A stretch of 64,000 nucleotides of DNA from Sinobaca qinghaiensis (GTDB lineage: Bacteria; Bacillota; Bacilli; Bacillales; Marinococcaceae): assembly GCF_003610495.1 (NCBI RefSeq), contig NZ_RAPK01000006.1, positions 368,839 to 432,838 on the forward strand, in the 5' to 3' direction. Every line of letters starts with the position of its first letter. The first letter of the stretch is position 1. This document shows, one piece after another, positions 7,727 to 17,623 of the stretch. The position numbers and the translations under genes are program-made. The notes beneath the pieces were generated by a model that saw nothing but the letters and a program-made list of their open reading frames with translations, was not told the DNA's origin and did no database searches.

Positions 7727-7782
7727 TTGACAAAAAGCGGATAAAGTTATATGGTTAGTTACACAACCAACTAACCATATAA
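7727..7782 (+). promoter_or_regulatory. Promoter overlapped by a perfect 14-bp-arm inverted repeat (YtrA-type operator)
   Basis: TTGACA at 7727-7732 is a good -35 box; TATGGT at 7750 would be a -10 at 17 bases. A perfect inverted repeat, TTATATGGTTAGTT (7747-7760) and AACTAACCATATAA (7769-7782) with an 8-base spacer, covers the -10 and start region. The next gene is a YtrA-type GntR repressor, a class that commonly autoregulates from such long repeats. Binding by that protein is inferred. Confidence 0.8.
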
Positions 7783-7803
7783 CATAAAGGTGGTGTTCCT
7801 ATA

Positions 7804-8181
7804 GTGAGGCCCACATTGGATGAAAGCAAGCCTATTTTTCAGCAGATCACAAAGATGATTGAGGATGACATTGTGAATGGGGAATTAAAAGAAGGTGAGC
7901 AGGCGCCTTCTTCCACACAGCTCGTAGCGTATTACAAAATTAACCCTTCCACTGTCCTAAAAGGGATGAACCAGCTTGTAGACGATCAAATTCTATACAA
8001 GAAAAGGGGAGTTGGCATGTTTGTTGCAGATGGAGCAAGAGGGAAGCTGCTGGAGGCACGCAGGCAGACGTTTATGGAAGAGTATATAGGGAGCATGCTG
8101 CAGGAAGCAGGCAGGCTCGGCATCAGTACCGATGACATTTACAAGATGATGGAAGAAATGAAAAGAAGGGGGGAGCGGTGA
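7804..8181 (+). CDS. GntR-family repressor, YtrA subfamily
   Basis: A 125-residue regulator starting with GTG at 7804 behind AAAGGTGGTG. The N-terminal winged helix-turn-helix has the typical opening PIFQQITKMIEDDIVNGELKEGEQAPS and NPSTVLKGMNQLVDDQILYKKRGVGMFV. The short C-terminal tail lacks a large effector domain, which defines the YtrA class. These proteins repress the ABC transporter operon they lead, often in response to cell-wall antibiotics or envelope stress. The long inverted repeat just upstream is the probable operator. The gene overlaps the ABC ATPase region by a few bases. Confidence 0.9.
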   Translation: MRPTLDESKPIFQQITKMIEDDIVNGELKEGEQAPSSTQLVAYYKINPSTVLKGMNQLVDDQILYKKRGVGMFVADGARGKLLEARRQTFMEEYIGSMLQEAGRLGISTDDIYKMMEEMKRRGER

Positions 8182-8183
8182 CG

Positions 8184-9062
8184 ATGCATATTCAGGCGGA
8201 AAATCTAAGCATCGGCTATGGCTCGAAGAACATACTCGAACACGTGTCATTTGAGCTCGAAGAAAATAAAATATATGGTCTGCTCGGACGTAACGGTACA
8301 GGGAAAACCTCGCTTCTCTCCGTGCTTGCAGCCTTCCGGAAACCAAAAGCAGGACGGATTATGGTAAACGGAGAAGAGCCGTTTGAGAATGCAGCAGTGA
8401 TGGAAACCATTTTGTTTGTGTATGATTCAAACCTTGAAGATGAAACAGAAAAAGTGAAAAAGTGGCTCAGAATGAACGCAGCTTTCCGCCCGAACTATGA
8501 CCACGACTACGCTGATTATTTATGCCGGCGGTTTAACATTCCGGTAAATAAAGCGGTCAAAGATCTGTCCAAAGGATTGAAGTCGGCGGTTCAGGTGGTC
8601 GACGGTCTGGCATCGCGGGCGTCTCTTACCATTTTTGATGAAGCATATCTCGGTATGGATGCGCCGGCACGGGAGCTGTTTTACGAAGAAGTATTAAAAG
8701 ACTACATGGAGCATCCGCGGACCATTATTCTCTCCACCCACCTGATTTCGGAAATGGCTGGCATGATCGAAGAAGTGTTGATTATTAACGACGGCACCCT
8801 GCTTTTACAGCAGGACAAAGAACAGCTTCTCGAACGGGGGACGACCGTTACCGGACCAAAAGAAAAAGTGCTCGCATTTACTGAAGGCAAAAAACGCCTC
8901 AAAGAACAACAGCTCGGCAGCACGATGTCCATCATGATTGATGCGGTACTGTCCGATCAGGAAAAGCAACAGGCGAAGGCGGAAAACCTGGAATTAGGAC
9001 CGGTTGCCCTGCAGGAACTGTTCATTCATTTAACGGAAGGAGCGGAGCAGCATGCCGGATAA
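8184..9062 (+). CDS. ABC transporter ATP-binding protein (YtrB/EcsA-like)
   Basis: An ABC ATPase of 292 residues from the ATG at 8184, chosen because AGGGGGGAG is 9 bases upstream; an in-frame GTG at 8178 overlaps the stop of the repressor gene. It has Walker A GRNGTGKTS near residue 40, a weak signature LSKGLKS in place of LSGGQ, and Walker B LTIFDEAYLGMD. The C-terminal third is an extra domain as in exporters of the YtrB type. It pairs with the membrane protein that follows with an 11-base overlap. The substrate is unknown; control by the YtrA-like repressor suggests an envelope-stress role. Confidence 0.88.
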   Translation: MHIQAENLSIGYGSKNILEHVSFELEENKIYGLLGRNGTGKTSLLSVLAAFRKPKAGRIMVNGEEPFENAAVMETILFVYDSNLEDETEKVKKWLRMNAAFRPNYDHDYADYLCRRFNIPVNKAVKDLSKGLKSAVQVVDGLASRASLTIFDEAYLGMDAPARELFYEEVLKDYMEHPRTIILSTHLISEMAGMIEEVLIINDGTLLLQQDKEQLLERGTTVTGPKEKVLAFTEGKKRLKEQQLGSTMSIMIDAVLSDQEKQQAKAENLELGPVALQELFIHLTEGAEQHAG

Positions 9063-9756
9063 AAAAATGCTTGTCGGTAAAATCTCTTTTGACATCATAG
9101 GAAGATGGAGCCTCTGGTTCCTCGCTATTTACCTGGTAATTTATTTCGGCACCGGCGCCTTTATGACATGGTGGGGCGACGATATAATGACATGGTCGTT
9201 TCTGGAAAACTCCCGGGGCTCTGCGCGGATTTACTTCTTTATCGCCGGTATCCTTTCGATGGGCGGTTTAATCCGCTATTACGTGTCCAACGGTGTTACC
9301 CGCAGGGATTATTTCTTCGGCACCATGGGAGCCGCCGTCATATTGGCCGCCCTGCTCACGGTTGTATTCGGAGCAGCATACGGCCTGGAAACAATGGCAG
9401 CTGCTTTTACCGGATGGACCCAGTCACAGAGTGGGAGCACGTTAAATCTGCCGGGCCAGCTGCTTTCTTCCTTTTTCCAGTTTATTTTGTATTATGCAAT
9501 CGGCTGGTTTATCAGCGCCTCCTTCTTCCGGTTTCACTGGTTCGTTGGTCTTCTGCTCACGTTTGTTGGAGGCGGGCTGATGGGTGTGATCGAGCTATTC
9601 TGGGAAGCGGAAAACTCTATTTTTCAATTCATATCTGTCATGGCATCCGGGGGAGTGTCCCTTATGGTATCTGTCTTATTAAGTACGCTGCTCTTCCTTC
9701 TCCTGGCCGCAGTTATTCGTATGTTAACAAAGCGGGCCGACATCAAAGCGGTCTAA
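9052..9756 (+). CDS. ABC transporter membrane subunit
   Basis: A 234-residue integral membrane protein with about six hydrophobic segments (the first near residues 18-38, then clusters near 65, 90-115, 145-165, 170-190 and 200-225). The ATG at 9052 lies inside the end of the ABC ATPase gene, so the two are coupled and form one transporter. No known substrate-defining domain is visible. The loop carrying a Thr/Gln/Ser-rich stretch (TQSQSGSTLNL) is probably outside. Function as the permease half of the exporter follows from position and topology. Confidence 0.8.
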   Translation: MPDKKMLVGKISFDIIGRWSLWFLAIYLVIYFGTGAFMTWWGDDIMTWSFLENSRGSARIYFFIAGILSMGGLIRYYVSNGVTRRDYFFGTMGAAVILAALLTVVFGAAYGLETMAAAFTGWTQSQSGSTLNLPGQLLSSFFQFILYYAIGWFISASFFRFHWFVGLLLTFVGGGLMGVIELFWEAENSIFQFISVMASGGVSLMVSVLLSTLLFLLLAAVIRMLTKRADIKAV

Positions 9757-9822
9757 TATGTTTAAACTCTTCCAATTGGTGATAAATAGTAAGAGAGACA
9801 TTATAATCAGGGAGATGAAAAC

Positions 9823-10755
9823 ATGGCAGAACACGTAACACTTGGAAAATCAACGCTGGCCGTTCATCCGATCGGCCTTGGTACAAACGCTGTAGGCGGA
9901 CACAATATTTATCCGGACATGCTTGATGAAGAGCAGGGAAAAGATGTCGTACGCGCCGCATTGGACAACGGCATGAATTTTCTGGATACTGCCTTTATTT
10001 ACGGACCGGAGCGTTCCGAGGAGCTTGTCGGGGAAGTGATGAAAGAATACAACCGCGAAGATATTATCCTTGCTACGAAAGGTGCCCATAAAATAGAAGG
10101 CAGCGAAACGACAATGGATAACTCGCCCGCCTTTTTAAAACAGGCGGTGGAAGACAGCCTGCGCCGTCTGCAGACCGACTATATTGATCTGTACTATATT
10201 CATTTTCCGGATGAAGAGACACCGAAAGATGAAGCAGTACAGGCGTTAAGGGAACTAAAAGAAGAAGGGAAAATTCGTTCGATCGGCGTATCCAACTTTA
10301 CGATCGAGCAGCTTAAAGAAGCCAACAAGCACGGCGATGTGGATGTGCTTCAGTCAGAATACAATCTGTTAAACCGTGAGGCGGAGAAAGATCTTCTTCC
10401 CTACACTGAGCAGGAAAACATTACGTTTATTCCATACTTTCCATTGGAGTCCGGCCTTTTAGCCGGTAAGTATGATGAAAATACAACGTTTTCGGATATC
10501 CGCGACAGCCGGCCTAGTTTCAAAGGAGAAGCTTTTAAAGAAAATCTGGCTAAGGTGGAAAAAGTACGCGAAATTGCTGACGCCAAAGGCGAAGAAGTGG
10601 CGCACGTCATTCTGGCCTGGTATTTGACACGTCCTTCCATTGACGCGATTATTCCGGGAGCCAAGCGCGCCGAGCAGGTCGTAAATAATAAAAGAGCAGG
10701 GGACGTGACCCTGACTGACGAAGAAATCCGTAAGATTGACGAGATTTTTTCATAA
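9823..10755 (+). CDS. Aldo/keto reductase
   Basis: A 310-residue NADPH-dependent aldo/keto reductase. It shows [18 protein letters not shown] with the catalytic Asp and Tyr, ILATKGAH with the catalytic Lys, YYIHFPD in place of the common LHxPD and its His, [14 protein letters not shown], and the C-terminal NADP-binding stretch [13 protein letters not shown]. The substrate cannot be read from sequence; such enzymes reduce aldehydes and ketones in stress or sugar metabolism. A good ribosome site (GGGAGATG) precedes the ATG. The gene is alone and shares a bidirectional terminator with the convergent symporter gene. Confidence 0.9.
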   Translation: MAEHVTLGKSTLAVHPIGLGTNAVGGHNIYPDMLDEEQGKDVVRAALDNGMNFLDTAFIYGPERSEELVGEVMKEYNREDIILATKGAHKIEGSETTMDNSPAFLKQAVEDSLRRLQTDYIDLYYIHFPDEETPKDEAVQALRELKEEGKIRSIGVSNFTIEQLKEANKHGDVDVLQSEYNLLNREAEKDLLPYTEQENITFIPYFPLESGLLAGKYDENTTFSDIRDSRPSFKGEAFKENLAKVEKVREIADAKGEEVAHVILAWYLTRPSIDAIIPGAKRAEQVVNNKRAGDVTLTDEEIRKIDEIFS

Positions 10756-10764
10756 GCACGTTAA

Positions 10765-10800
10765 AAAGCCGAAGGATTTTATGCCTTCGGCTTTGTTTTT
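10765..10800. terminator. Bidirectional terminator
   Basis: AAAGCCGAAGG (10765-10775) pairs perfectly with CCTTCGGCTTT (10784-10794), with T runs on both strands. It serves the aldo/keto reductase and the convergent symporter gene. Confidence 0.9.
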
Positions 10801-12154
10801 ATTTTTTGGATAAATAGCGGCTGACGTAATCCTTTGTAGTTTCCGCGACGTCTTTCCGCAGAAAGAACAGCGCAATAATGTTGGGTATAATAATCATCGC
10901 GAGCATAAAATCAAGGAACTGCCAGACAAACTGCAGCCCGCCGATGGCTCCAAGCACAATAGCTGCCAGGTACAGAACCCGGACGCCGATGGATACCGTG
11001 AAGCCAAATAAATATTCTGCCTGTTTTTCGCCGTAAAAGACAATAACGAGGATGGTGGAAAGCACGAAGCAGAACAGCGCAATGGAAACGAGCGTCCCGG
11101 CAGCGCCGGCACCCATGACGCTGGCGAAAGCTTCAACTACCATAGCGTTGGCGTCATCCGCGGCCGAGCCGGTCCAGACGTCAGTTGTGAGGATCAGGAG
11201 AGCAGTCATCGTACACACAACAATCGTATCCACAAATACTTCCGCCACGCCCCACATTCCCTGCTTGGAAGGGTGATCTGTCATCGCGGTGGAGTGGGCG
11301 ATAGGAGCAGTACCCATACCGGCTTCGTTGGAATAAATGCCGCGGGCAAGACCGAAGCGCAGCGCAGCCGCGACGCCGGCACCGGCAAATCCGCCGGCCG
11401 CCGATATTGGATTAAACGCATAGTAAAAAATCATCCCGAAGGCTTCCGGCACGGCAGACAGGTTGTTAAATAAAATAATACACACGCTGCCGATATACAG
11501 AACGACCATCAGCGGAATCACCCGGCTGGTGACACGGCCGATCCACTGAATGCCGCCGAAGCTGATGATGCCGATCAGCACCGCCACCCCGATACCCGTA
11601 TAAAGAGTGTCCGCCTGGAAAGAGGCCTCCACCGTCTGGGAGAGGGAGTTGGACTGCACCATGATGCTTGCAAATATCTGCAGCAGCAGGAAAAACGAGA
11701 AAAATACGGCCACTTTGTTCCAGCCGAGCCCCCGGCGTATGTAATACATCGGCCCGCCGACCCAGTCGCCTTTTTCATTTTTTACCCGGTATTTCATGCC
11801 GAGCACGATCTCTGAATACTTTGTTCCCATACTGATCAGGGCAACCATCCACATCCAGAAGACCGCACCGGGCCCGCCCAGCGTAATAGCAACGGGTACC
11901 CCTACAATGTTGGCGGCACCGACGGAAGATGCGAGAGCAGATGCCGCAGCCTGGAACGGCGTCACCGAGCCTTCTGCTTTTTCTTTTTTGAAAATCGATC
12001 CAAACGTCTGCTGGATCACATGGAAAAAATAGCGGATCGGGAAAAAGCGGATATACACATTCAATACAATACCGATGCCCAGCAGCAGCACTGCCATAGG
12101 TACGCCCCAGAGCCAGTTGGTCACGGCGGCAAGCCACGTTTCAAATAATTCCAT
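10799..12154 (-). CDS. Sodium/alanine (glycine) symporter, AGCS family
   Basis: The frame is open further upstream, but the real start is most likely the ATG at 12154 (MELFETWLAAVTNWLWG), with GGAGGTG 13 bases ahead. This gives 451 residues, normal for AGCS transporters. Conserved family stretches include SSVGAANIVGVPVAITLGGPGAVFWMW, ARGIYSNEAGMGTAPIAHSTA and EVFVDTIVVCTMTAL. About ten membrane helices are visible. It imports alanine or glycine driven by Na+, in keeping with a sodium-based energy economy. It is divergent from the small gene at 12249. Confidence 0.92.
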   Translation of the reverse strand: MELFETWLAAVTNWLWGVPMAVLLLGIGIVLNVYIRFFPIRYFFHVIQQTFGSIFKKEKAEGSVTPFQAAASALASSVGAANIVGVPVAITLGGPGAVFWMWMVALISMGTKYSEIVLGMKYRVKNEKGDWVGGPMYYIRRGLGWNKVAVFFSFFLLLQIFASIMVQSNSLSQTVEASFQADTLYTGIGVAVLIGIISFGGIQWIGRVTSRVIPLMVVLYIGSVCIILFNNLSAVPEAFGMIFYYAFNPISAAGGFAGAGVAAALRFGLARGIYSNEAGMGTAPIAHSTAMTDHPSKQGMWGVAEVFVDTIVVCTMTALLILTTDVWTGSAADDANAMVVEAFASVMGAGAAGTLVSIALFCFVLSTILVIVFYGEKQAEYLFGFTVSIGVRVLYLAAIVLGAIGGLQFVWQFLDFMLAMIIIPNIIALFFLRKDVAETTKDYVSRYLSKK

Positions 12155-12248
12155 TTTATGTATGGCACCTCCTTTTTCTTTCTTATACCCTGTTTTCTGG
12201 AAAAATAGAAGAAAAAAAGAAAAAGTCTGCCGGAAAGGAGATAAAATA

Positions 12249-12638
12249 ATGAAAGACTGGAAAACAAAGCGTCTCGTGCTGCGGGAAGGTACGCCGTCTT
12301 CGAATGAAGGAGATGCAGCCGTCCGCCGGGTATTTGACACTCATCTTCAGGAAACGCTGCCGCCGAAAGAAGGGATTCTCCGCGTGCAGGAGGAAGTACT
12401 TCCCGGCGATCCGGTAAAACGGGTTTCCGTTCATGGAAAGCTCAAAGTGAAGCTGTTTAAATGGACGCTTCTGGTCGTGGATATCCCGAATCTGCACATT
12501 GACCTGCAGCGGACGGAAAGCAAAGCCGGATTAAAACAAAAAAACAAGGAACTTGAAGAACGCCTCCGTCGTCTTGAAAGCCGGGGCACACGCAGGCTGG
12601 CGCTTCCGGGGAAAAGAAAAGGAAACACAGGAAGGTAA
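12249..12638 (+). CDS. Small basic protein with C-terminal coiled coil, unknown function
   Basis: 129 residues from the ATG at 12249, which has AAAGGAG 8 bases upstream. The frame is open further upstream but that part overlaps the symporter promoter region. I do not recognise a family. The middle is probably a beta domain (KRVSVHGKLKVKLFKWTLLVVDIPNLHIDL). It is followed by a charged helix (KAGLKQKNKELEERLRRLES) and a very basic tail (RKGNTGR). No signal peptide or membrane segment is seen. It is likely a real gene given the ribosome site and lack of any competing gene, but the function is unknown. Confidence 0.6.
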   Translation: MKDWKTKRLVLREGTPSSNEGDAAVRRVFDTHLQETLPPKEGILRVQEEVLPGDPVKRVSVHGKLKVKLFKWTLLVVDIPNLHIDLQRTESKAGLKQKNKELEERLRRLESRGTRRLALPGKRKGNTGR

Positions 12639-12765
12639 TAAAAAATATACGTTCTGTTTTCAATGGCTCCTAAAATATAGTAAGATAAGGGTACAGACCA
12701 CCATCTCACAGCCACGGCCATCCGATTGTTATCCAATGTTACAAATCTGGAAAGGGGAAGCTGTT

Positions 12766-13074
12766 ATGATGAAGACAAAAGATCGCATCAAGTTGAACAT
12801 CAGCCTGGACAAGACGCACGGTGAAAAGCAGGCGGGAGACTATATCTACGGATTTGCTTTTCCCCGCTACCACGGACGGACCCGTTACGGCGACCTGAAC
12901 AAGCGTGCCCACATGACGTTTTACATGAAAAACCTGAACGGAGACGTTATTTACTCCTGCAACATTGTGGAGATTTGGAGAAATGACCATTTTTTCATTC
13001 ATCCGCGCTCTGAAAAGAGCATGCCGGCCGAAGTGAAAGAAGATGTCGAGCGTATTTCCATTAAATTTGTCTAA
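12766..13074 (+). CDS. Conserved-looking small protein, unknown function
   Basis: 102 residues starting at the ATG pair 12766/12769 behind AAAGGGG. I do not recognise it. The sequence is mixed and compact, with YGFAFPRYHGRTRYGDLNKRAHMTFYMKNLNGDVIYSCNIVEIWRNDHFFIHP, and looks like an alpha/beta domain. There is no signal or transmembrane segment. It stands alone between an unknown gene and a clear terminator, so it is probably its own transcription unit. Confidence 0.6.
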   Translation: MMKTKDRIKLNISLDKTHGEKQAGDYIYGFAFPRYHGRTRYGDLNKRAHMTFYMKNLNGDVIYSCNIVEIWRNDHFFIHPRSEKSMPAEVKEDVERISIKFV

Positions 13075-13078
13075 TGAA

Positions 13079-13110
13079 ACCGCCCCGGAGTGCCCGGAGC
13101 GGTTTTTTTC
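13079..13110 (+). terminator. Terminator after the small gene at 12766
   Basis: ACCGC/GCGGT and CCGG/CCGG form a GC-rich stem with a short loop followed by a seven-T run. Confidence 0.85.
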
Positions 13111-13127
13111 GTGCAGGCAGGAGATAA

Positions 13128-14483
<1,356 letters not shown>

Positions 14484-14540
14484 AATTGTTCAAAACGTGT
14501 AATGAGAAAGCAGAACGATAAATCAAAGGAGGCGTTACGA

Positions 14541-15098
14541 ATGGGAGCACCAAAAGTGTTGATTGTAACAGGAGACGCAGTGGAAGCGCTGGAAGTATAT
14601 TATCCGTACTACCGGTGCCTCGAAGAAGGATTCGACGTGGATATTGCTGCAGGAAGCGTCAAAAAGCTGCATACGGTCATTCATGATTTTGAAGACTGGG
14701 ATACTTACACAGAAAAACCGGGCTACGGCATTGAGGCCAATGTCGCTTTTGCCGATATTAAGGCGTCCGACTACGATGCGCTGATTATTCCAGGAGGCCG
14801 TGCTCCGGAGCATATCCGCATGAACGAGCATCTGCCGGATATTGTAGCCCACTTTTTTAAAGAAGATAAGCCGATCTGCGTCATGTGCCACGGCAGTCTG
14901 GTTCTTACAACCATTGCCGATGTAGTGAAGGGCCGTAAGCTTACCGCGTACCATGCCTGCAAGCCGGAAGTACAGAGCATGGGAGCCGAGTATATGGATG
15001 AAATGGACTACGTGGACAGAAACCTTGTTTCCGGTCATGCCTGGCCTGACCTTCCTGCTATGCTGCGTGAATTCGTGAAGCAGGTTAAAGCGCTGTAA
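14541..15098 (+). CDS. DJ-1/PfpI family protein
   Basis: 185 residues from the ATG at 14541, with AAAGGAGG 7 bases upstream; the frame reaches further back without a ribosome site. It has the DJ-1/PfpI glutamine amidotransferase fold: KVLIVTGDAVEALEV, LIIPGGRAPEHIRM and the nucleophile elbow ICVMCHGSLVL with the reactive cysteine followed by His. Members act as deglycases, peptidases or hydratases and the substrate cannot be told from sequence. It follows metY by 57 bases with no terminator between, so it may be co-transcribed. Confidence 0.88.
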   Translation: MGAPKVLIVTGDAVEALEVYYPYYRCLEEGFDVDIAAGSVKKLHTVIHDFEDWDTYTEKPGYGIEANVAFADIKASDYDALIIPGGRAPEHIRMNEHLPDIVAHFFKEDKPICVMCHGSLVLTTIADVVKGRKLTAYHACKPEVQSMGAEYMDEMDYVDRNLVSGHAWPDLPAMLREFVKQVKAL

Positions 15099-15105
15099 AT
15101 ACGAA

Positions 15106-15142
15106 AACATCACCTGTGTTTCTGCAGGTGATGTTTTTTTAT
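15106..15142. terminator. Terminator between the DJ-1 gene and the convergent lipoprotein gene
   Basis: AACATCACCTG (15106-15116) pairs perfectly with CAGGTGATGTT (15125-15135), followed by T's. Flanking A's and T's allow use on both strands. Confidence 0.9.
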
Positions 15143-16050
15143 TATAATTCCTCGCCGGCCTCGGCCTGTTTTTCCCAGGAATCTCCTCGATCCTCCGTAT
15201 AGAAGATATCTCTTTCGGTGGTTGTAACGAGCAGCGTATCCGGATGCTGCGGGTTTTGAGCGATATAGCCTGCGCTGTCGCCTTCCTTCAGGTCAGGAGC
15301 GGGGATCTCCCGCAGCTCGCCGTCAGCAGCTATTATTAGTTTTGTCTGCGTGCCGGTTCCTTCTGCATACAGCAGATTCCCGTTGGCTAAAAAGGTTAAA
15401 GCAGGCACGGGAGCTTCGGTGGAAACAGGCGCAAACGTATCGCCTTGATTTCTGGAAAGGTAGACGCCGTCTATCGTTCCTGCCGCCGCAAGGTCAGAAT
15501 CTGTAGGGTGGGCGGACAATGACAGCACCTCGCCTTCCAGCCCTTCCATGTTTTTCTGTTCCCAGCTGCTTTCATCTTCCGAGCGGTACAGACCGCTCTC
15601 CGGCATAGCGTCATGGGGCTGCGGATTCACGGCGTAGATAACGTGCGACTCGTAGCCCGCGTCCATAATATGAAAATCAACTTCCCCCTCCATACCGAGT
15701 AAATCAATGGATTCTCCCTGATCGGTACTTTTTATAAGACCGAACGGATTCGCGTAGTCGGTCTGCTGGGAGGGGTGGCCGCTGCTGTAAAATCCGCTGT
15801 CGGTCATCGTGAACCCCATATAGTCATGGGCTTCTCCTTCAGGCACTTCCCAGGAGCCGTTTTCCAGCTTTCGCAGGCCATCGTGGGCCGGAATAAGCGC
15901 ATGTTTCCCATCAGCGGTAAAGCCCGCGCCGTGAATATGCGAAAAGGTTACTTTTTCCTCCGGCTCTGAAGCACCAGACTCTTCGTTTCCTCCGCAGGCT
16001 GCTGCAAAAAGCAGCATACTTCCTCCAATAGCGGCATACCATTTTTTCAT
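15142..16050 (-). CDS. Lipoprotein with beta-propeller (BNR/sortilin-like, F510_1955-type)
   Basis: 302 residues from the ATG at 16050, which has AAAGGAGAG upstream. A lipobox ending AAAC gives an acylated Cys19. The rest looks like a beta-propeller with BNR-type turns (STDQGESID, SEDESSWEQ, SRNQGDTFA, TEDRGDSWE). Such proteins are described as F510_1955-type glycosylhydrolase-like lipoproteins, but no catalytic function is proven. It is acidic, as expected for a protein outside a salt-adapted cell. The start overlaps the stop of the upstream small membrane protein by 4 bases, and the gene belongs to an operon with the histidine kinase. Confidence 0.82.
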   Translation of the reverse strand: MKKWYAAIGGSMLLFAAACGGNEESGASEPEEKVTFSHIHGAGFTADGKHALIPAHDGLRKLENGSWEVPEGEAHDYMGFTMTDSGFYSSGHPSQQTDYANPFGLIKSTDQGESIDLLGMEGEVDFHIMDAGYESHVIYAVNPQPHDAMPESGLYRSEDESSWEQKNMEGLEGEVLSLSAHPTDSDLAAAGTIDGVYLSRNQGDTFAPVSTEAPVPALTFLANGNLLYAEGTGTQTKLIIAADGELREIPAPDLKEGDSAGYIAQNPQHPDTLLVTTTERDIFYTEDRGDSWEKQAEAGEEL

Positions 16051-16265
16051 GATGTCTCTCCTTTGCTGCGTTTTCTTTTTTTCCAGACAAGATAGATGAT
16101 CCCGGTGAGAAAGATAGGAATCCCTATCCAAAAACAGACATGAAGCACCTGAGCGAGGTAGGAATGAACGTTCAGGGAGCCGGTCAGCACAAATCCGGGC
16201 ATCACAAAGCAGTGAATCCCCAGCACAATAAACAAAACAGCCGGAACCCATTCTCTTTTTTTCAT
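16047..16265 (-). CDS. Small two-helix membrane protein
   Basis: 72 residues with two hydrophobic segments (VPAVLFIVLGIHCFVMPGF and VCFWIGIPIFLTGIIYLVW) and a Lys/Arg-rich cytoplasmic tail. I do not recognise a named family. It overlaps the histidine kinase gene (upstream) and the lipoprotein gene (downstream) by 4 bases each, so the set is translated as a block. It may help the kinase or lipoprotein, but this is only inferred from coupling. Confidence 0.8.
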   Translation of the reverse strand: MKKREWVPAVLFIVLGIHCFVMPGFVLTGSLNVHSYLAQVLHVCFWIGIPIFLTGIIYLVWKKRKRSKGETS

Positions 16266-17623
16266 TCTTCCTCCTCCTCTGCCGCAGGAATTTGAATTAG
16301 AAAGCTAGTGCCCTGTCCGGTCCTGCTCTGAACGGAAATACTGCCATGATGGAGCTCCGTCAGCTCCCGGGCGATAGCAAGCCCGAGCCCGCTGCCGCCG
16401 TGAGCACGGGATCTGGATTTGTCGGTGCGGTAAAAGCGTTCAAAAATATAGGGCAGATGCTCCTCATCTATGCCTGTTCCGGTGTCGGAAAACCGGCACC
16501 ATATTTGTTTATTCTGTCTGCTCAGCGTTACATCAATGTGTCCTTCGTGCGTATAGGTTACGGCGTTCTGAAGAATATTTGAAAAAATCTGTTCCACTCT
16601 CATCGGATCCGCTGCGGCCGCGGGTAGATCCGGGTCTGCATCGAACGATACATCGATCCCTTTCTGCCGGGCCCGCGGCTTTATTTTCTGAACCGCCGCC
16701 TCTGCAATCTCCTCGATCTGTACTAACTCCCAGGCGAGAGGGAAGCGGTCTTCCTCCATTTTCGATAGTTCAAATACGTCGTTAATTAATCGAGTCATCC
16801 GGTGCGATTCATCATGGATTAAATGGACATACTGCTGCTTTTCTTCTTCACTGCGGTACCAGCCTTCTTTCAGCGCCCGGCTGTAACCCTGCACATAAGA
16901 AAGCGGGGTACGCAGTTCGTGCGACACGTTGGACAGAAACTCCCGGCGGGTATTCCGGAATTGTTTTAAATCCCGGGCCAGCTCATTCATGGAGCGGGCG
17001 AGGGAGCCGAGTTCATCTTTGGAAGAGGCCGGTACCTGCACATTTAAATTTCCGGTCGCCATTTGCCGGGCTGCTTTTTCCATCGAGCGCAGAGGCGAAG
17101 TGAGGCGTCTGGCAGCAATAAAGGTGAAGCCAAGTGCCAGCAGGATAGAGCCCGTTCCTGCCCAGATCAGTGCCAGCAGCAGCTCATTCATGGAGCCGCC
17201 CAGCAAATGCTTCGGCGAAAAAACATACACCGACGTCACATCAAACGAGTTGGAGGCAGCCTCCGCTTCTGCATAATAATACTCGCGGCCCGATGCTTCG
17301 TCTTGATAAGTGCCTTCCGCACCAAGGGCAGCCGGGGAAAATTCCTCGACACCGGATGACGTTTCTATCTCCCCATTGGCTCCGGCCAGCGCAATTTCCC
17401 GTGCGGTGTTCTCTGAGAGGGCATCTACGAGCAGCCCAAGCCTGCGCTCGTCCAGAAGGGGAAGCAGGTCTGCCTGCTGCTGTGCGAGCTCAGCTGTTTC
17501 CTCCTGCAGATGGGATTCGTTGTAGGTAGAGAAAATCTGCTGCACGACAAATCCCAAGGGGAGAAGGACGATTAGAAATAAGAACAGCACCGAGCCGAAC
17601 AATTTAAGAAATATCGTATTCAT
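16262..17623 (-). CDS. Sensor histidine kinase (HAMP-HisKA-HATPase)
   Basis: 453 residues from the ATG at 17623, whose codon overlaps the stop of the response regulator gene. Order: membrane helix (about 5-27), an acidic extracellular domain of about 120 residues, second helix (about 150-172), HAMP, HisKA with SHELRTPLSY, and HATPase with NILQNAVTYT, DTGTGID and GSGLGLAIA. It phosphorylates the OmpR-type regulator encoded just upstream. The signal is unknown; the divergent neighbours are copper-handling genes, so metal or envelope stress is possible. The C terminus ends in five Glu. Confidence 0.92.
   Translation of the reverse strand: MNTIFLKLFGSVLFLFLIVLLPLGFVVQQIFSTYNESHLQEETAELAQQQADLLPLLDERRLGLLVDALSENTAREIALAGANGEIETSSGVEEFSPAALGAEGTYQDEASGREYYYAEAEAASNSFDVTSVYVFSPKHLLGGSMNELLLALIWAGTGSILLALGFTFIAARRLTSPLRSMEKAARQMATGNLNVQVPASSKDELGSLARSMNELARDLKQFRNTRREFLSNVSHELRTPLSYVQGYSRALKEGWYRSEEEKQQYVHLIHDESHRMTRLINDVFELSKMEEDRFPLAWELVQIEEIAEAAVQKIKPRARQKGIDVSFDADPDLPAAAADPMRVEQIFSNILQNAVTYTHEGHIDVTLSRQNKQIWCRFSDTGTGIDEEHLPYIFERFYRTDKSRSRAHGGSGLGLAIARELTELHHGSISVQSRTGQGTSFLIQIPAAEEEEE

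Noticed and set aside
12155-12340. N-terminal extension of the AGCS symporter
   Set aside because: No ribosome site, overlaps the divergent gene, and family proteins start at MELFETW-like sequence.
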